A DNA stretch of 64,000 nucleotides from Pyronema omphalodes (lineage: Eukaryota > Ascomycota > Pezizomycetes > Pezizales > Pyronemataceae): NCBI GenBank assembly GCA_024516155.1, contig JAJJXM010000046.1, positions 62,001 to 126,000 of the forward strand, in the 5' to 3' direction. The translations under genes were made by a program, and so were the position numbers. The notes below the pieces were generated by a model that was not told the DNA's origin, did not search any database, and saw only the letters and a program-made list of their open reading frames with translations. Positions 7,930 to 17,437 of this stretch are shown piece after piece. Position 1 is the first letter of the stretch. Each line of letters begins with the position of its first letter.

Positions 7930-10900
7930 ACGGCTCCCAACTCGAAGGAAAAACAGGCGCCGGATACTGCATCACCTCAGGTTTCCCCCGTCAAGTCAAC
8001 GAATCCATCCCCATGGGCACGACCACGGAAGTGTTCGACGCCGAGCTACGAGCAATTCACGACTGCCTCGAGATGTGCCACAAAATCATCTCCCACAACC
8101 ACCTCCGACGCCGCCGGATACACCTCTTTACAGACAACCAGGCGGCCATCCTCCGCGCCTCCCGCACAACATATGGTCCGGGCCAAGAGCTCACCCGCGC
8201 TATACACGACATCGCCTCCTCCCTCCGTTCCAAAGACACATCCGTCACCTTACATTGGGTCCCAGGACATACCGATATACCCGGGAACGACCAAGCCGAC
8301 CTCCTCGCCAAAACTGCAACCACCCTAACTCCCCCCTCTTCGCTACCGGTCTCCCTGTCCTGGATACGCCGACAGATTCACGATCAATACATCCAAGACT
8401 GGACGACCTGGTACTCCTCCGCGCCGAAACTTAAAACGTACGACGCCCCACACCGTCGACGCCTCGACCATGCCTACACGGCCCTACCACGCAAACTATC
8501 AACCGCAATCTTGGGATTGCGAACCGGACACGGTTATTTTTTGGACTGCCTTGCTCATCCCCCCACCGCCCAATACCCCTCCCGCTCGTGCTCATGCCCC
8601 CTTCACCCTCCGCAATCCCCCAAACATCTCATTCTCTCGTGCCCCTACTTCACTTCCCAACGGACCGAACTGCGACGTACACTGAAAATCCCACGACGAC
8701 GACACCTCACACTACCGACAATCCTACATACCACCGCCGGAACCAAAGCACTGTCCGCTATGATCTCAGAGACCAAGATAGCGACTGCGGAGTGGGCTCA
8801 CGCAAGGTTAAGTAAACTCCCCGCTGAGGAGGACACATCTGCTACGCTGACAACAGACTGGGGGACGCTGCTGGGCCTGACGGACGAGCACGCGGTTACC
8901 TCTAATAATTAAAAAAAAAAAAATAATAATAAAAAGAAGTAGGAGGAGGACGGAGGGAGGGAGAAGCGGGAGGCGAGAGCGGAGAGAGAGACGAGGGAGA
9001 GGGGAGATGGAGGACGCGGACGATGATGAGGAGAGAGTGGAGACGGGAGACTGGGAGAGCGGAGGCGCGGTTGTTGTGGAGAATGGAGTATTGTGTTTTT
9101 TCTTTTTGAAACGGGAATGAAAGAGAGGCGAGGAGTCGAGGGAGAGGGGAGACGCGGTGGAGACGGACGGGAGGAGCACGAATGAGGCGAGTGCGAGATG
9201 GTGACGCGGAGAGAAGTGGACGGAGTGGGAAGATGGATGGCTGGCGAGCCGAGAGGGAGGAGCGTGGTGAAGGGCGAGGGGAGGGACGTAGAGTAGGGTA
9301 GTGGCACAGGGGAGAGAGGTGCGATGGGGGGGCGTTGACCCGGGGGAGTTATATCTTCTTTTCTTTTCTTTTTGCTTGTTTGTTTTTGCTTTGTGGAGGA
9401 AATAAAGGTGGAAAAACGGTTAAAAAAGGGAGGGGAAGAGTGGAGGAAATGGGGGAACGACCCGCCGAGGTGGCCTCCGAGCGTACAGGGCTCCTGGAAC
9501 AGACGACGCTTGACGAACAAAAGCACAACGAGACTTGGGGGTCTACAACCCCACACCCTAACGACAAGCTCTGGGGCATACCCAGTGAGAGCCTGGCCCG
9601 ACACCCGGGTTTCTTAATTTTGTATTTACTGTAGATTCCGCCATAACCTTACGGTTGGATGCGTGTATGAGTTAATAAATAAATAAATAAATAAAAGGAC
9701 GACGATCGCTACGTCGTCAATGTAGCTAGGTGTCCAGGCGTACGGGTGTACCTGCGCTAGTTCGTCGAATAATGGGCGGAGGTATAATAAGAAAAGTATG
9801 GGTGATGCAGGGGAACCTTGTGGGATGCCTGTTTGCACTGGGCGTTGCGTGTCAGTTCGCCCATCGAACGCTAGAGCGATCGTGCGATCTGCGAGGAAAG
9901 ACTGGCACCACGATACTACTGGTTGCGGGCACCCAAGCTGTCGTAATGTTTGTTGGAGGCGGTCAGCAGAGACGTTGTCGAACGCTCCACGAACATCGAG
10001 GAAGAGGGCAGAGGTTAGCATTCCGTGAGATTTCCCAATCTCAACGTCGTGCACCAGCGCCATCGCCGCGTCAATTGCTGATCTCTGCGGGCGTCCACCT
10101 ATTTGGTCTCTATGTAGTAAGTCGTGAGAGTCTGCCATCGTGCCTAGGCGAGTGGCCATTAGTTTTTCGAGGGTCTTCCCAAGGCAGTTTAGGAGCGCAA
10201 TCGGACGGTATGCCTTTGGATTGCTGTAATCCGGCTTGTTAGGTTTGGCGATAATGACTGTGGTGGCCTGGCGCCAGCATCGCGGATGGTAGCCTACCGT
10301 CCCTAATGTGGCGTAGAGGTTGTTCATGTGTTCGGGGATGGCAAGGTATGCTTGGCGTAGGCAAGCGAATGTGAGCCCATCGGGTCCGGGCGCCTTCTTC
10401 GGCGAGGAGGAGAATATCGCTGCTTCTACCTCTGTCGGTGTAAAGGTTGTCCACTGCAACTCGCGGCGCGGGGGGAGGACGGACGGAGGCGGTGGTGGCG
10501 GCGGCGGGGGAAACAACTTTTGGAAGGCCTCTACCTTTGCGTCGAAGGAGCTGCAGATTGTTTCTTGGCCGTTTATCATTGCGCGGAGGTTTGGTGTTAG
10601 CTGAGCACGCCGAGGGTTGGTGTACCTAAACGCCTGCCACACATCGGGTCCTTCGGCTTGGGAAAGGTATTCCTTCCACTTTGCATCTTTCGCCGTTTGA
10701 ATGGTCCTGTGGTATTCGTTTCGGTGTTGTTTGTAGTTTAGGTGGGATCTATCGTCACGTTTGCGTTTCCACTTACGTCTTGCTTTGGTCATCTTTTTCC
10801 TTGCCTCGGTGACTTCTGCGGTCCACCATCTTTTCGATTGTGGGGTCACTTGTAGTACGTGGGTGGACGTAGTCGCGGCATTAAGGATGGCATCACGTAT

Positions 10901-11206
10901 TGACTCCGCCCACGCATCGAGGTTGTCTGTGGTAGGGTGGTTGCGGTATTGTGTCCATGATGGTGTGAGGGCTAAGCACGAGGCACGGAGGGTTTCGGCG
11001 AAGAGCTCCCAATCCGTCTTTTTCCAGTTCAGTCGGTTTGTTGGGGGGGTTGTTTCAGCGTCTGGGTGGGTTGTGTGCACTTCGAAACGTATGACTTCAT
11101 GGTCAGATCCCGTAGCGTTGTCGTCGTCAATTGCCCAGTTGATTGTTTCCTCTGCCATGTGGGGCGATGCTAGGGTCAGGTCGAGGACGGAACAACTGCG
11201 GCCTTG

Positions 11207-13193
11207 TTCGTTTGTTTGTTCTCTCATTACTTGTTTGCAACCCGAAGGTTATGACAAGGGACAGATAAATACAAAAGAGAAGAAGAAAGAAATGTAAAAG
11301 CAAAAACCCAGTCTCCACCTCTACCAGTCTCCTCCTCTTGATCGTTGTGGTTGTGGGGTCTGTCCCCACTGTTACTACGGGGGTTTCTTGTCCAAGCGCG
11401 TCTGATGATCCAAGTGCCCTGCTTGCACAGAGGCCGCCTCGCCGGGCTCCTCCCTTTCCTCCTCCCTTCCCCTCCCATTTTTAACCATTTTTCCTCCTTT
11501 ATTTCCTCCTCAAAGCAAAAACGAAACCAAGCAAAGTTAAACAGCCGCCGGGCCACCCGTGCCCCCACTCTCCTCTCCTCTCTCACCCCCTCCGCCGGTG
11601 TCTCCTGACCCTTTGCCCTTTGAGACACCCGGGCCCGCCCTGCCCCTCTTCTCCTCCCCTCTCTCCCCATCTCCTTCCTTCTTCCTCAGCCTTCTCACTG
11701 CTCCCCCTCGCCTCTCTCCCCTTCTCGTCGGTGGTGTTGTCAGTCCAAGATTGCCATTCCCAAGCACAATCTGGACGTTGATGCCTCCGCTCTTGACGAC
11801 TTCTGCCCAAGTCTTCTTTGCAGAGGAGGTTGTCGTTCTGGATTGGTGGGTATTCTTTCCCCGGCCACCATTCTTCGTTGTAGGGGTCTTGCTGGGTGTC
11901 GCTGCCGTAGGTGTCGTCTCCTTCGCTTTCTGTTTCTTCCTCTGTGTAGCCTTTGCCTCCACAGTCTTCCATCCGTCGGTCTCAGCAGGGGCAGTGCTTG
12001 GGGCATCGGGTAGAGGTGTGTCCTGAGCAGATGGACTGTCAGGGTGAGGTTCCGGTGTCGCTTCGGTCGACGTGATCGCGAGGAGAGGTAGGGGGGACAT
12101 AGGCTTGAGGGCATCAAGATTGTCCTGGGCGGCGGTAGTCGCATGTTTCGAGTGCATCAGGCTTCGCACCGGTGATGCCGCTCTCGGTTTGTGTTTCACC
12201 GGTCTTCTGTTTGTCGGTGAGGTGGGTTCGGTGTTCTGGTCGCTTCCCCGTCGCTTTCTCTTGCCAGGAGGGTTGCGAACAGCGTCCAGGACATCCTGAA
12301 TGTCATGTTGGACGACGGACAGTTGCATAGTCATCTCTTCCATCGCTGAGGAAGAGGCCGTGAGGTTCGGTGAGGGGGGCGCCGAAATGACTTGTTGCTG
12401 TTCGTCGATTTTCTTCGTCAGGGCGTCCACAGCAGCCTTGAGAGCTGCTGCTTCTGCCTGTGTAGAGTCGTATGCCGCGCGCAGCTTCGTGTTTTCGCCG
12501 AGCAGATCGTTGAATTTCGTCATCATGACGTCGAATCTGCTGTGTATCGCATCGCTGTTGTTGCGGATGGATTCATCGAGGGTATTGAAGCGTCGCTGTG
12601 TGTCCTGGTGGATCTGTTGTATCCCCAGGAAGCTGGCTCCAGTGACTTCGGGGTAGCTGTTATAAAACAGTTGCTCAAGGGAGGCATAATTGTCATCAAC
12701 CAGGGCTGCCTGATTAATGGCAGATACAATATTGCGACAGTATGTACTGAACCGGCTTTGGTCAGTTGTCGCTTGTTGCTGGTGTGTTGAAGCCGAAGGA
12801 ACTGGTGATCCTACCAAGACCACGCTCTGGAAGGGTTTTCCAGCGGAGTTTCCATCAACTTCATCAACTTTTCCATCTCTTCCATCGAAAGTAGGATTAG
12901 ATCCATCATGAGGAAGGTCGGCTAGAACATTATACGCGTTTCCGGACCGTTTCGATCGTTGGGCGTTGTTCTGTCGTTGTTTTGGCGACATTTCGTGAGG
13001 TGGGGTAAGCCAAAACTCGTGAAAACTCTGATTTTGCGACAAAAGTCAACAAAAACAACGTAGAATTCCCTGAAAATTCAGAGAATAACGTAACAGAGTG
13101 CTGCGAATCCGAATCCGATGAGAAAACCGGGGGTTTCGGTGCTCGTTGTTGAGAATGCAGGGGGGGGGTCGCCGTTGCCGTGTCCTTTTTTTT
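11207..13193 (-). mobile_element. D element D3 (LINE-B-type 3' end), full length
   Basis: This complete 1987-bp copy lies on the minus strand inside LINE-B B1 ORF2. The 13-bp duplication aactgcggccttg is present at 11194-11206 and 13194-13206. It has the (TTTG)n tail complement on the left, the TTCG-loop hairpin at 11239-11250, an open D ORF, and the oligo-C motif (G-run at 13161-13169) at its 5' end. The 5' junction has an extra T-run before the target sequence, consistent with untemplated bases added at the end of reverse transcription. Confidence 0.93.
11537..12991 (-). CDS. D-family protein, 484 aa (copy D3)
   Basis: This is the fourth D ORF and the third that is uninterrupted; it is again 484 codons from the conserved ATG (12989-12991). 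Domain order is as in D1b and D2, with the coiled coil near residues 122-200 and the R/G/E-rich tail at 430-484. Residues 80-115 differ again (CRNIVSAINQAALVDD), while the coiled coil and tail are nearly unchanged. The identical length across four diverged copies argues that the protein is or recently was under selection. Its function is not known from the sequence. Confidence 0.8.
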   Translation of the reverse strand: MSPKQRQNNAQRSKRSGNAYNVLADLPHDGSNPTFDGRDGKVDEVDGNSAGKPFQSVVLVGSPVPSASTHQQQATTDQSRFSTYCRNIVSAINQAALVDDNYASLEQLFYNSYPEVTGASFLGIQQIHQDTQRRFNTLDESIRNNSDAIHSRFDVMMTKFNDLLGENTKLRAAYDSTQAEAAALKAAVDALTKKIDEQQQVISAPPSPNLTASSSAMEEMTMQLSVVQHDIQDVLDAVRNPPGKRKRRGSDQNTEPTSPTNRRPVKHKPRAASPVRSLMHSKHATTAAQDNLDALKPMSPLPLLAITSTEATPEPHPDSPSAQDTPLPDAPSTAPAETDGWKTVEAKATQRKKQKAKETTPTAATPSKTPTTKNGGRGKNTHQSRTTTSSAKKTWAEVVKSGGINVQIVLGNGNLGLTTPPTRRGERRGGAVRRLRKKEGDGERGEEKRGRAGPGVSKGKGSGDTGGGGERGEESGGTGGPAAV

Positions 13194-14500
13194 AACTGCG
13201 GCCTTGGTTGTAGTAGTAGGTGGGAATGTCAGGGACGGACACGAGGGTCCAGTCTCGTTGTTCGATGAGGTCAACTATTTCAGTGGCGCGGATGGGGGAA
13301 CGTGTGGAGGAGTTCCACAGGGCATGGTGAGCGTTGAGGTCACCTGTGATGATGCACCTGCGGGGGAGGGGGAGGGGGGTGAGGGCTCTCGGGATGGTAT
13401 AAATATTGCTTTCGGGGTGTTTTTCGTTGTACATATTAAGAAGAAACAAAGAAGGAATTAAGTCGGTGCCTACCTCAAGGACCTGGAGGTCAGGATCCGC
13501 GCATATATCGGTGCGCTGAGAAACCCTGAGGTATGGGTTTGTCCTGGTCACATAGGCGGCTGTTCTGTTGGTGGTTCTATCCCCACGCGGTGGCAAGACC
13601 AGTGTGAACGATGGGTGTGTGGTGGCGTATGTTATGTCGGTAATGTGAATTTCTTGTATTAGGATTATGTCGGCTGTGTTGTGTGCGCTATTCAGCAGCG
13701 CATCGAGTGCTGTTCGTTGTCGGTTCACGTTGTGGGAGACGATCCGTATGGTTGCTGCCAGTCTGTGGTAGCTAGACATGGGCGTTCATCTCAGTGTCTC
13801 TGTCGGCTGGGTTGGGTGGGGCGGCGGCGGGGTTTTGTGACGCTGTCCAGGCTTCTTTGAATATGCGGATGCGTACGGGGCATTGCTTGCTGAAGCCTGG
13901 GTGGTCGAGGTCGGGGAGGTTGGCGTCCGCGCAGTTTTTGCAATGGTATCTAGTGTGCTCACAACTCTTACCTTTGCTTTGGGGGCAGTCGTTGCAGGCG
14001 TGGTCGTCCGTGGGGTGGTTCTGGCCGCAGATGCCGCAGGTGGGGCCTTGCGGTCCAGTGCAGTTGGTATAGTGGTGGCCAAAGAGCAAGCAGCGCCGAC
14101 ACTGGTCGGTCCGTCGGGCAGAGTGGTACTCGGTGACTCTTCGGGGCTCGAAGAGTACCATGACTCGTTTGCGCTTCAGGAGTGCGAGCTCTTCGGCGGT
14201 ACGTCCCGCTATAACCACACTGGACGCTTCTATCAGAATCCGTATCCACGGTTACTGACGACAGGCAGCGCGGGGTTTTCGGCGGCGAGGAGGGCGGCGG
14301 CGGGTTAGGTAAGGCTGGTAAGTTGGGAATGGGCAAGGGTTTGTGGGCTTGGGAAATCACAGGTGAGTTTGGCGAGATGGGATATCACAAGGGAACTTTT
14401 GTAGATAGGATTGTGGTAAATAGAAACTTGATTGCGTGAAGAAATAAACTACATACAAATTTCCTCCTCTTATACTTGTTCCTTCATGACTCGTGACTCA

Positions 14501-14524
14501 GCATTCTCCGCCTGCGGAGAATGC
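14501..14524. repeat. Perfect 11-bp hairpin in the solo LTR
   Basis: GCATTCTCCGC, a 2-nt spacer, then GCGGAGAATGC form a perfect inverted repeat. It lies beside the TATA-like sequence of the LTR. Function unknown. Confidence 0.8.
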
Positions 14525-14531
14525 TCCCAAT

Positions 14532-14870
14532 GCTAACCGCCGTGATAACTACATACATGACCAACATTCCCCAACATTTGCCAACCGCCGTAATTCCAAA
14601 TAAGAAAGCAAGATAACTAAACGCCGTAATTCCAAATAATAATAATAACAAGGAAAGAGTACATACCAAAAGAGATAACTACCGGCTAACCGCCGTGATT
14701 CCAAATAGCAAAGAAAGAGTACATACCGAAAGAGATAACTTCCTGGCTAACCGCCGTAATTCCAAATAGTAAAGAAAGAGTACATACCAAAAGAGAGAAG
14801 TAAAAGATTCCAACATTTTCCTAGCCGCCGTGATACCTAAAAGAAATCCAAATAAGAAATAACTCCGAAC
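14532..14870. repeat. Degenerate tandem repeat in the solo LTR
   Basis: About six imperfect copies of a unit beginning CTAACCGCCGTRATTCCAAAT follow each other. The longest, about 60 bp each, also contain AAAGAAAGAGTACATACC and AAAGAGATAACT. Copies start near 14533, 14581, 14617, 14685, 14746 and 14821. Confidence 0.75.
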
Positions 14871-14884
14871 ATATGAAAATCCTC

Positions 14885-14907
14885 GGCAAGGGGCCCAGCC
14901 CCTTGCC
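14885..14907. repeat. Perfect 10-bp hairpin in the solo LTR
   Basis: GGCAAGGGGC, a 3-nt loop, then GCCCCTTGCC. This is a strong GC-rich stem on either strand and could act as a terminator or RNA structure of the LTR transcript. Confidence 0.8.
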
Positions 14908-16715
14908 CTAACCCTATCCCTTCACTTCATGACAGCGTAGCAGGTTGCTAGGGTGATGACGATCACCCATAGCCCTGCGGTGGTGACGGCGGAGGCCAGG
15001 AGCATGTCACGGGAGCGTTGTGACAGCTTCCTTGCCCACACGTTTCTCTGCGGTCGTCATATATCGGGGGGGTTGCGCCAGGGTGACAGGTCCGTTGCTG
15101 CGTTCGATCTCCTCCTGGAGGAGGCGCATTCCGTCGGGGGAGTCGGGGTATTGGCTCGTGGGGATTCCATGAACTGCGAGCTTATACCACCGCTCGTTCA
15201 GCCGGGGTGCGGCGATGGAGGTGTTGACCTGTCGCGTCGCTGTGTGTATGGTCCCTAGGTTCTCGGTCAGCTCGGATTCAGTGGTGCCGTCTGTCATGGT
15301 CACGATGAGGTTTCCTGATGTGGCTTGTCTGATCGTGGCGACAGCCATGTGAGGCGGCGCCTGTGTCTGGGTGAGTGCAGCGTTGATCGCCCTTCCCAGT
15401 TGGGCTTTGGTATTGACGTCGATTTCCGCAGGGTGTGGGAAGGGTATGATGACAGACTGGGGGCGGGTGCGTTGGCGTCGGGGGTGCGGTTTTGCGGGGG
15501 GGTTGTTTTTGGGGGCGTGGGCGGGGGAGAAGAGGTCAGCGACGGTTGTGCCGGAGGTCCACGGCTGGTGAGTGGTCGTGGGGGGGTTGTGGCGGCGAGT
15601 AGTGGTGGAGGTCGGTATGGCGATGTTGTGGTGGCGAAGGGCGTTTTCCAGGAGTCGGCATCGTTCTTTCCAGTATTGGAGGTCGTCGGGGGGTGAGTTG
15701 GCGGTGGTCGTTTGTTCGGGGTGGGGTTGACGTTGGGGCTGTGTCGGAGGGGGCGGGCTGGGTTTTGTGACTTTGTCGAGTCTTTTGTTGATGGTGTCGA
15801 TGGAATGGACAATAGGTCGGAGCGCGTCGTTGGTGTTTTTCGAAATCATAGTGGCGATGGCTGAGAGGAGGTTGTTGTCGGGCTGAGGCTGGGGGTAGTC
15901 GTCGTCGTCGCCGAGTTCGATGTCGGAATCGGCGGGTGGAGGCAGGGAGGGGGTAGCTTCGAGGTCAGAGGGGGCGATGCGTTTCTTTTCTTCAACGGCG
16001 CGGCGGAGGACTTCAATGCCGGCGACGCTCTTCGCGTATGGGGCACTGGCGCGTTTGTTGATTCTGGAGGTCGTCGTTTGTTTTCTGCGAGGGGGGGCAA
16101 TGGTGGAGGATGTACCGGCGTGAGGGGCATCTGCGCGAGAGAGGGGGTCGGTTGACATGCCGGTGTTGGGGTCAATGGTGATGATGCGGTGGTTTGGGGT
16201 TGTCGGAACTGGGGTGGAAGGGCTGCAGGTGTCAACGGGTACCTGCATAAGCGAGGAGGTTGGCGGGAGGGACGGATTAGCGTCCATGTGAGCGTCGGAG
16301 TTCGCCGGGGGCGAATACGTCACGACACGTGTGGAGGCTCTGCTTAAGCAAGCGAAAATTTATCGCGAGAATAGGGGTCCGAAAGGGGGGAAATTTTGAG
16401 GTTCACCACAACCAGTGCTGCTGGCGTTTGGGGAATTGGGGGGGGGGGGGGGGATTTCGGTATGCCGAAACCGAAAAGAAGGTCGGTTTGATGATTGGAG
16501 GGCGGGTGGTGGAGCGGCGTTGATGAAAGTGCCCGGAATCCAGCCCGGAGGTCCCAGAATCGCGTTTTTCCGCTGAATCTCAACGGTAAACGGTAGCTGG
16601 GTTCCGAAAATCGAGATTCGGGGTAATTCCGAGGTAAGAAATCGATTACCGATTCGAAAATCGGGGAAATTGTTGTTGTTGTCGAAAATGCGGGGGGGGT
16701 CAGCGGTTGCTGTGT

Positions 16716-17093
16716 GGCGTTAGAGTACCATGACCTTTCTGCGCTTCAGAAGTGCCAGCTCTTCGGGTGTTTTCACTGCGATTACCCCACTCGATGCGCT
16801 CTTACCTGTACGTTTCTCCGGACTGGTCATGTAGCGGGGAGGTTGCATCAGGGTCACAGGGCTGTTGTTGCGTTCGATTTCTTCCTGGAGGAGGCGCATG
16901 CCCTCAGGGGTGTCTGGGTATAGGTCTGTGGGGATGCCGTGAACTGCGAGTTTGTACCAACGTTCGTTCAGGCTGGGTTCGGATAGGGAGGTGTGGACTG
17001 TCTGCGTGGCTGTCTGTATCGTAACTAAGTTCTCTATCAGCTCTGCCTCAGTTGTGTTGTCCGACATGGTTAGCATAAGGTTCCCGTTCAAGG
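16716..17093 (-). mobile_element. LINE-C ORF1 fragment
   Basis: The minus strand encodes about 120 residues of a gag-like ORF1 central domain: LNERWYKLAVHGIPTDLYPD, then IERNNSPVTLMQPPRYMTSP, ending at LLKRRKVMVL. It is related to the same region of LINE-B but differs at many residues, so it is a separate lineage. B1 was inserted at its left edge. At its right edge the sequence switches abruptly to an ORF2 fragment on the opposite strand. The zinc knuckles and the N-terminal part are missing. Confidence 0.7.
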
Positions 17094-17437
17094 TAATCCG
17101 CCGCTATTGAGATCGCAAACGAGTACGACCACCCGTGGCACAACACCACACGACAACCCACGCGCCTCCTCAGCGCTCTACACTCTCTCTCGCCCTGGCT
17201 CCCTCTCAACGCACCGGTCGAAGACACCTCCTTCCCCGTTCCGCTCGACGCCGACGAAAACCTCTTAACCGTCGACATCCCCACAGCCCCGAAACCCGAG
17301 ACAGCGCACGCCCACCTCCTACTCCTCGACAACCTCAGACGACGCCGCAATGTCATCGTCGCCTACACGGACGGGGCGCAGACCGCCTCTGGCACCGGCG
17401 CCGGATACACAATCACCTCTGGACTACCCACCACCAT
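17094..17437 (+). mobile_element. LINE-C ORF2 fragment (linker and RNase H start)
   Basis: The plus strand encodes EIANEYDHPWHNTTRQPTRL and further linker sequence, then VIVAYTDGAQ and GAGYTITSGLP, the beginning of RNase H. The homologous part of LINE-B is near 38300-38690. The piece ends where the A2 tail was inserted (17438). With the inverted ORF1 piece just upstream it forms the head-to-head layout that twin priming produces. No continuation appears beyond the far end of A2 at 31424. Confidence 0.68.

Larger units (their letters stand above)
1116..8912 (+). pseudogene. LINE-A ORF2 remnant of copy A1 (three pieces)
   Basis: The pieces encode the thumb/linker after the reverse transcriptase (1116-1738), the linker up to the first RNase H Asp in YTDGSQ (5735-5930), and the rest of RNase H with the Cys/His-rich C-terminus (7944-8912). 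RNase H landmarks are visible in the last piece: VFDAELRAIH, FTDNQAAI and the HWVPGHTDIPGN loop. A C-terminal CSCPLHP...LILSC motif follows. Relative to A3 the pieces carry substitutions but no frameshift. The endonuclease and reverse transcriptase are missing, so this copy cannot move itself. Confidence 0.85.
1116..9694 (+). mobile_element. LINE-A copy A1, 5'-truncated, interrupted twice by D elements
   Basis: A1 starts inside ORF2, at the region just after the reverse transcriptase, and runs to a complete (TAAA)n tail at 9694. It is split into 1116-1738, 5735-5930 and 7944-9694. The first gap holds D1a (with D1b inside it), flanked by atgctctgctccgt (1725-1738) and atgctccgctccgt (5721-5734). 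The second gap holds D2, flanked by acggctcccaactc at 5917-5930 and 7930-7943. The right flank is LINE-B ORF2, whereas the left flank is LINE-C, so A1 itself lacks a matching target-site duplication and its left junction is chimeric. Confidence 0.88.
9695..13779 (-). pseudogene. LINE-B ORF2, copy B1 (endonuclease and RT parts; split by D3)
   Basis: The start ATG is at 13777-13779 and overlaps the ORF1 stop by 8 nt. Segment 13207-13779 encodes the apurinic-type endonuclease N-terminus (ITGDLNAHHALWN). Segment 9695-11206 encodes the rest of the endonuclease (GSDHEVIRF) and the reverse transcriptase up to its YIDD box, where the A1 tail cuts it. RT motifs AYRPIALLNC, FLDVRGAFDN and GIPQGSPASP are present. 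D3 sits at the SSVLDLTL segment with duplication aactgcggccttg. Apart from D3 and the 3' loss I see no frameshift. Confidence 0.85.
14231..15025 (-). mobile_element. Solo LTR, 795 bp, with 5-bp target duplication
   Basis: Comparison of B1 with B2 shows a clean 795-bp insertion flanked by the 5-bp duplication gcttc (14226-14230, 15026-15030). On the minus strand it starts TGTCACAACG and ends TTCTGATA, so the termini are the TGTCA/TGATA short inverted repeat expected of an LTR with one decayed base. A TATA-like GTATAAGAGG lies at about 14467-14476 (minus). There is no coding potential. I infer a solo LTR left by LTR-LTR recombination. No internal region of this family is seen in the window. Confidence 0.75.
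13772..16287 (-). pseudogene. LINE-B ORF1 (gag-like), copy B1, split by a solo LTR
   Basis: The frame runs from ATG 16287 to 15031 and resumes at 14230 to the stop at 13772. Without the LTR it would be one open frame of about 571 codons. It has an acidic, Pro/Thr-rich N-terminus; a WKERCRLLENALR helical segment; a central domain with LNERWYKLAVHGIP; and three Cys/His zinc knuckles near the C-terminus (CRRCLLFGHHYTNC, CGICGQNHPTDDH, CKNCADANLPDLDH). This is the standard gag-like ORF1 of Tad1/I-type LINEs and would bind the element RNA. The LTR insertion breaks it between the central domain and the knuckles. Confidence 0.82.
9695..16715 (-). mobile_element. LINE-B copy B1 (3' part lost), carrying D3 and a solo LTR
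   Basis: B1 lies on the minus strand as three segments: 9695-11206, 13207-14230 and 15031-16715. Its 5' end has the oligo-C motif (plus-strand G-run at 16691-16698) and abuts LINE-C ORF1. Its 3' part is cut within the reverse transcriptase at the A1 tail (9694/9695); the RNase H end and (CAAA)n tail do not appear in the window. D3 interrupts ORF2 and a solo LTR interrupts ORF1. The sequence is very close to B2 (36669-43558). Confidence 0.88.

Noticed and set aside
10761..11297. Long frames antisense to LINE ORF2 (also 24184-25890, 27047-28375, 40401-40853)
   Set aside because: They mirror codon bias of the coding strand and show no domain.
14880..14925. Telomere-like TTAGGG in the solo LTR
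   Set aside because: Only one or two imperfect units occur; not an array.
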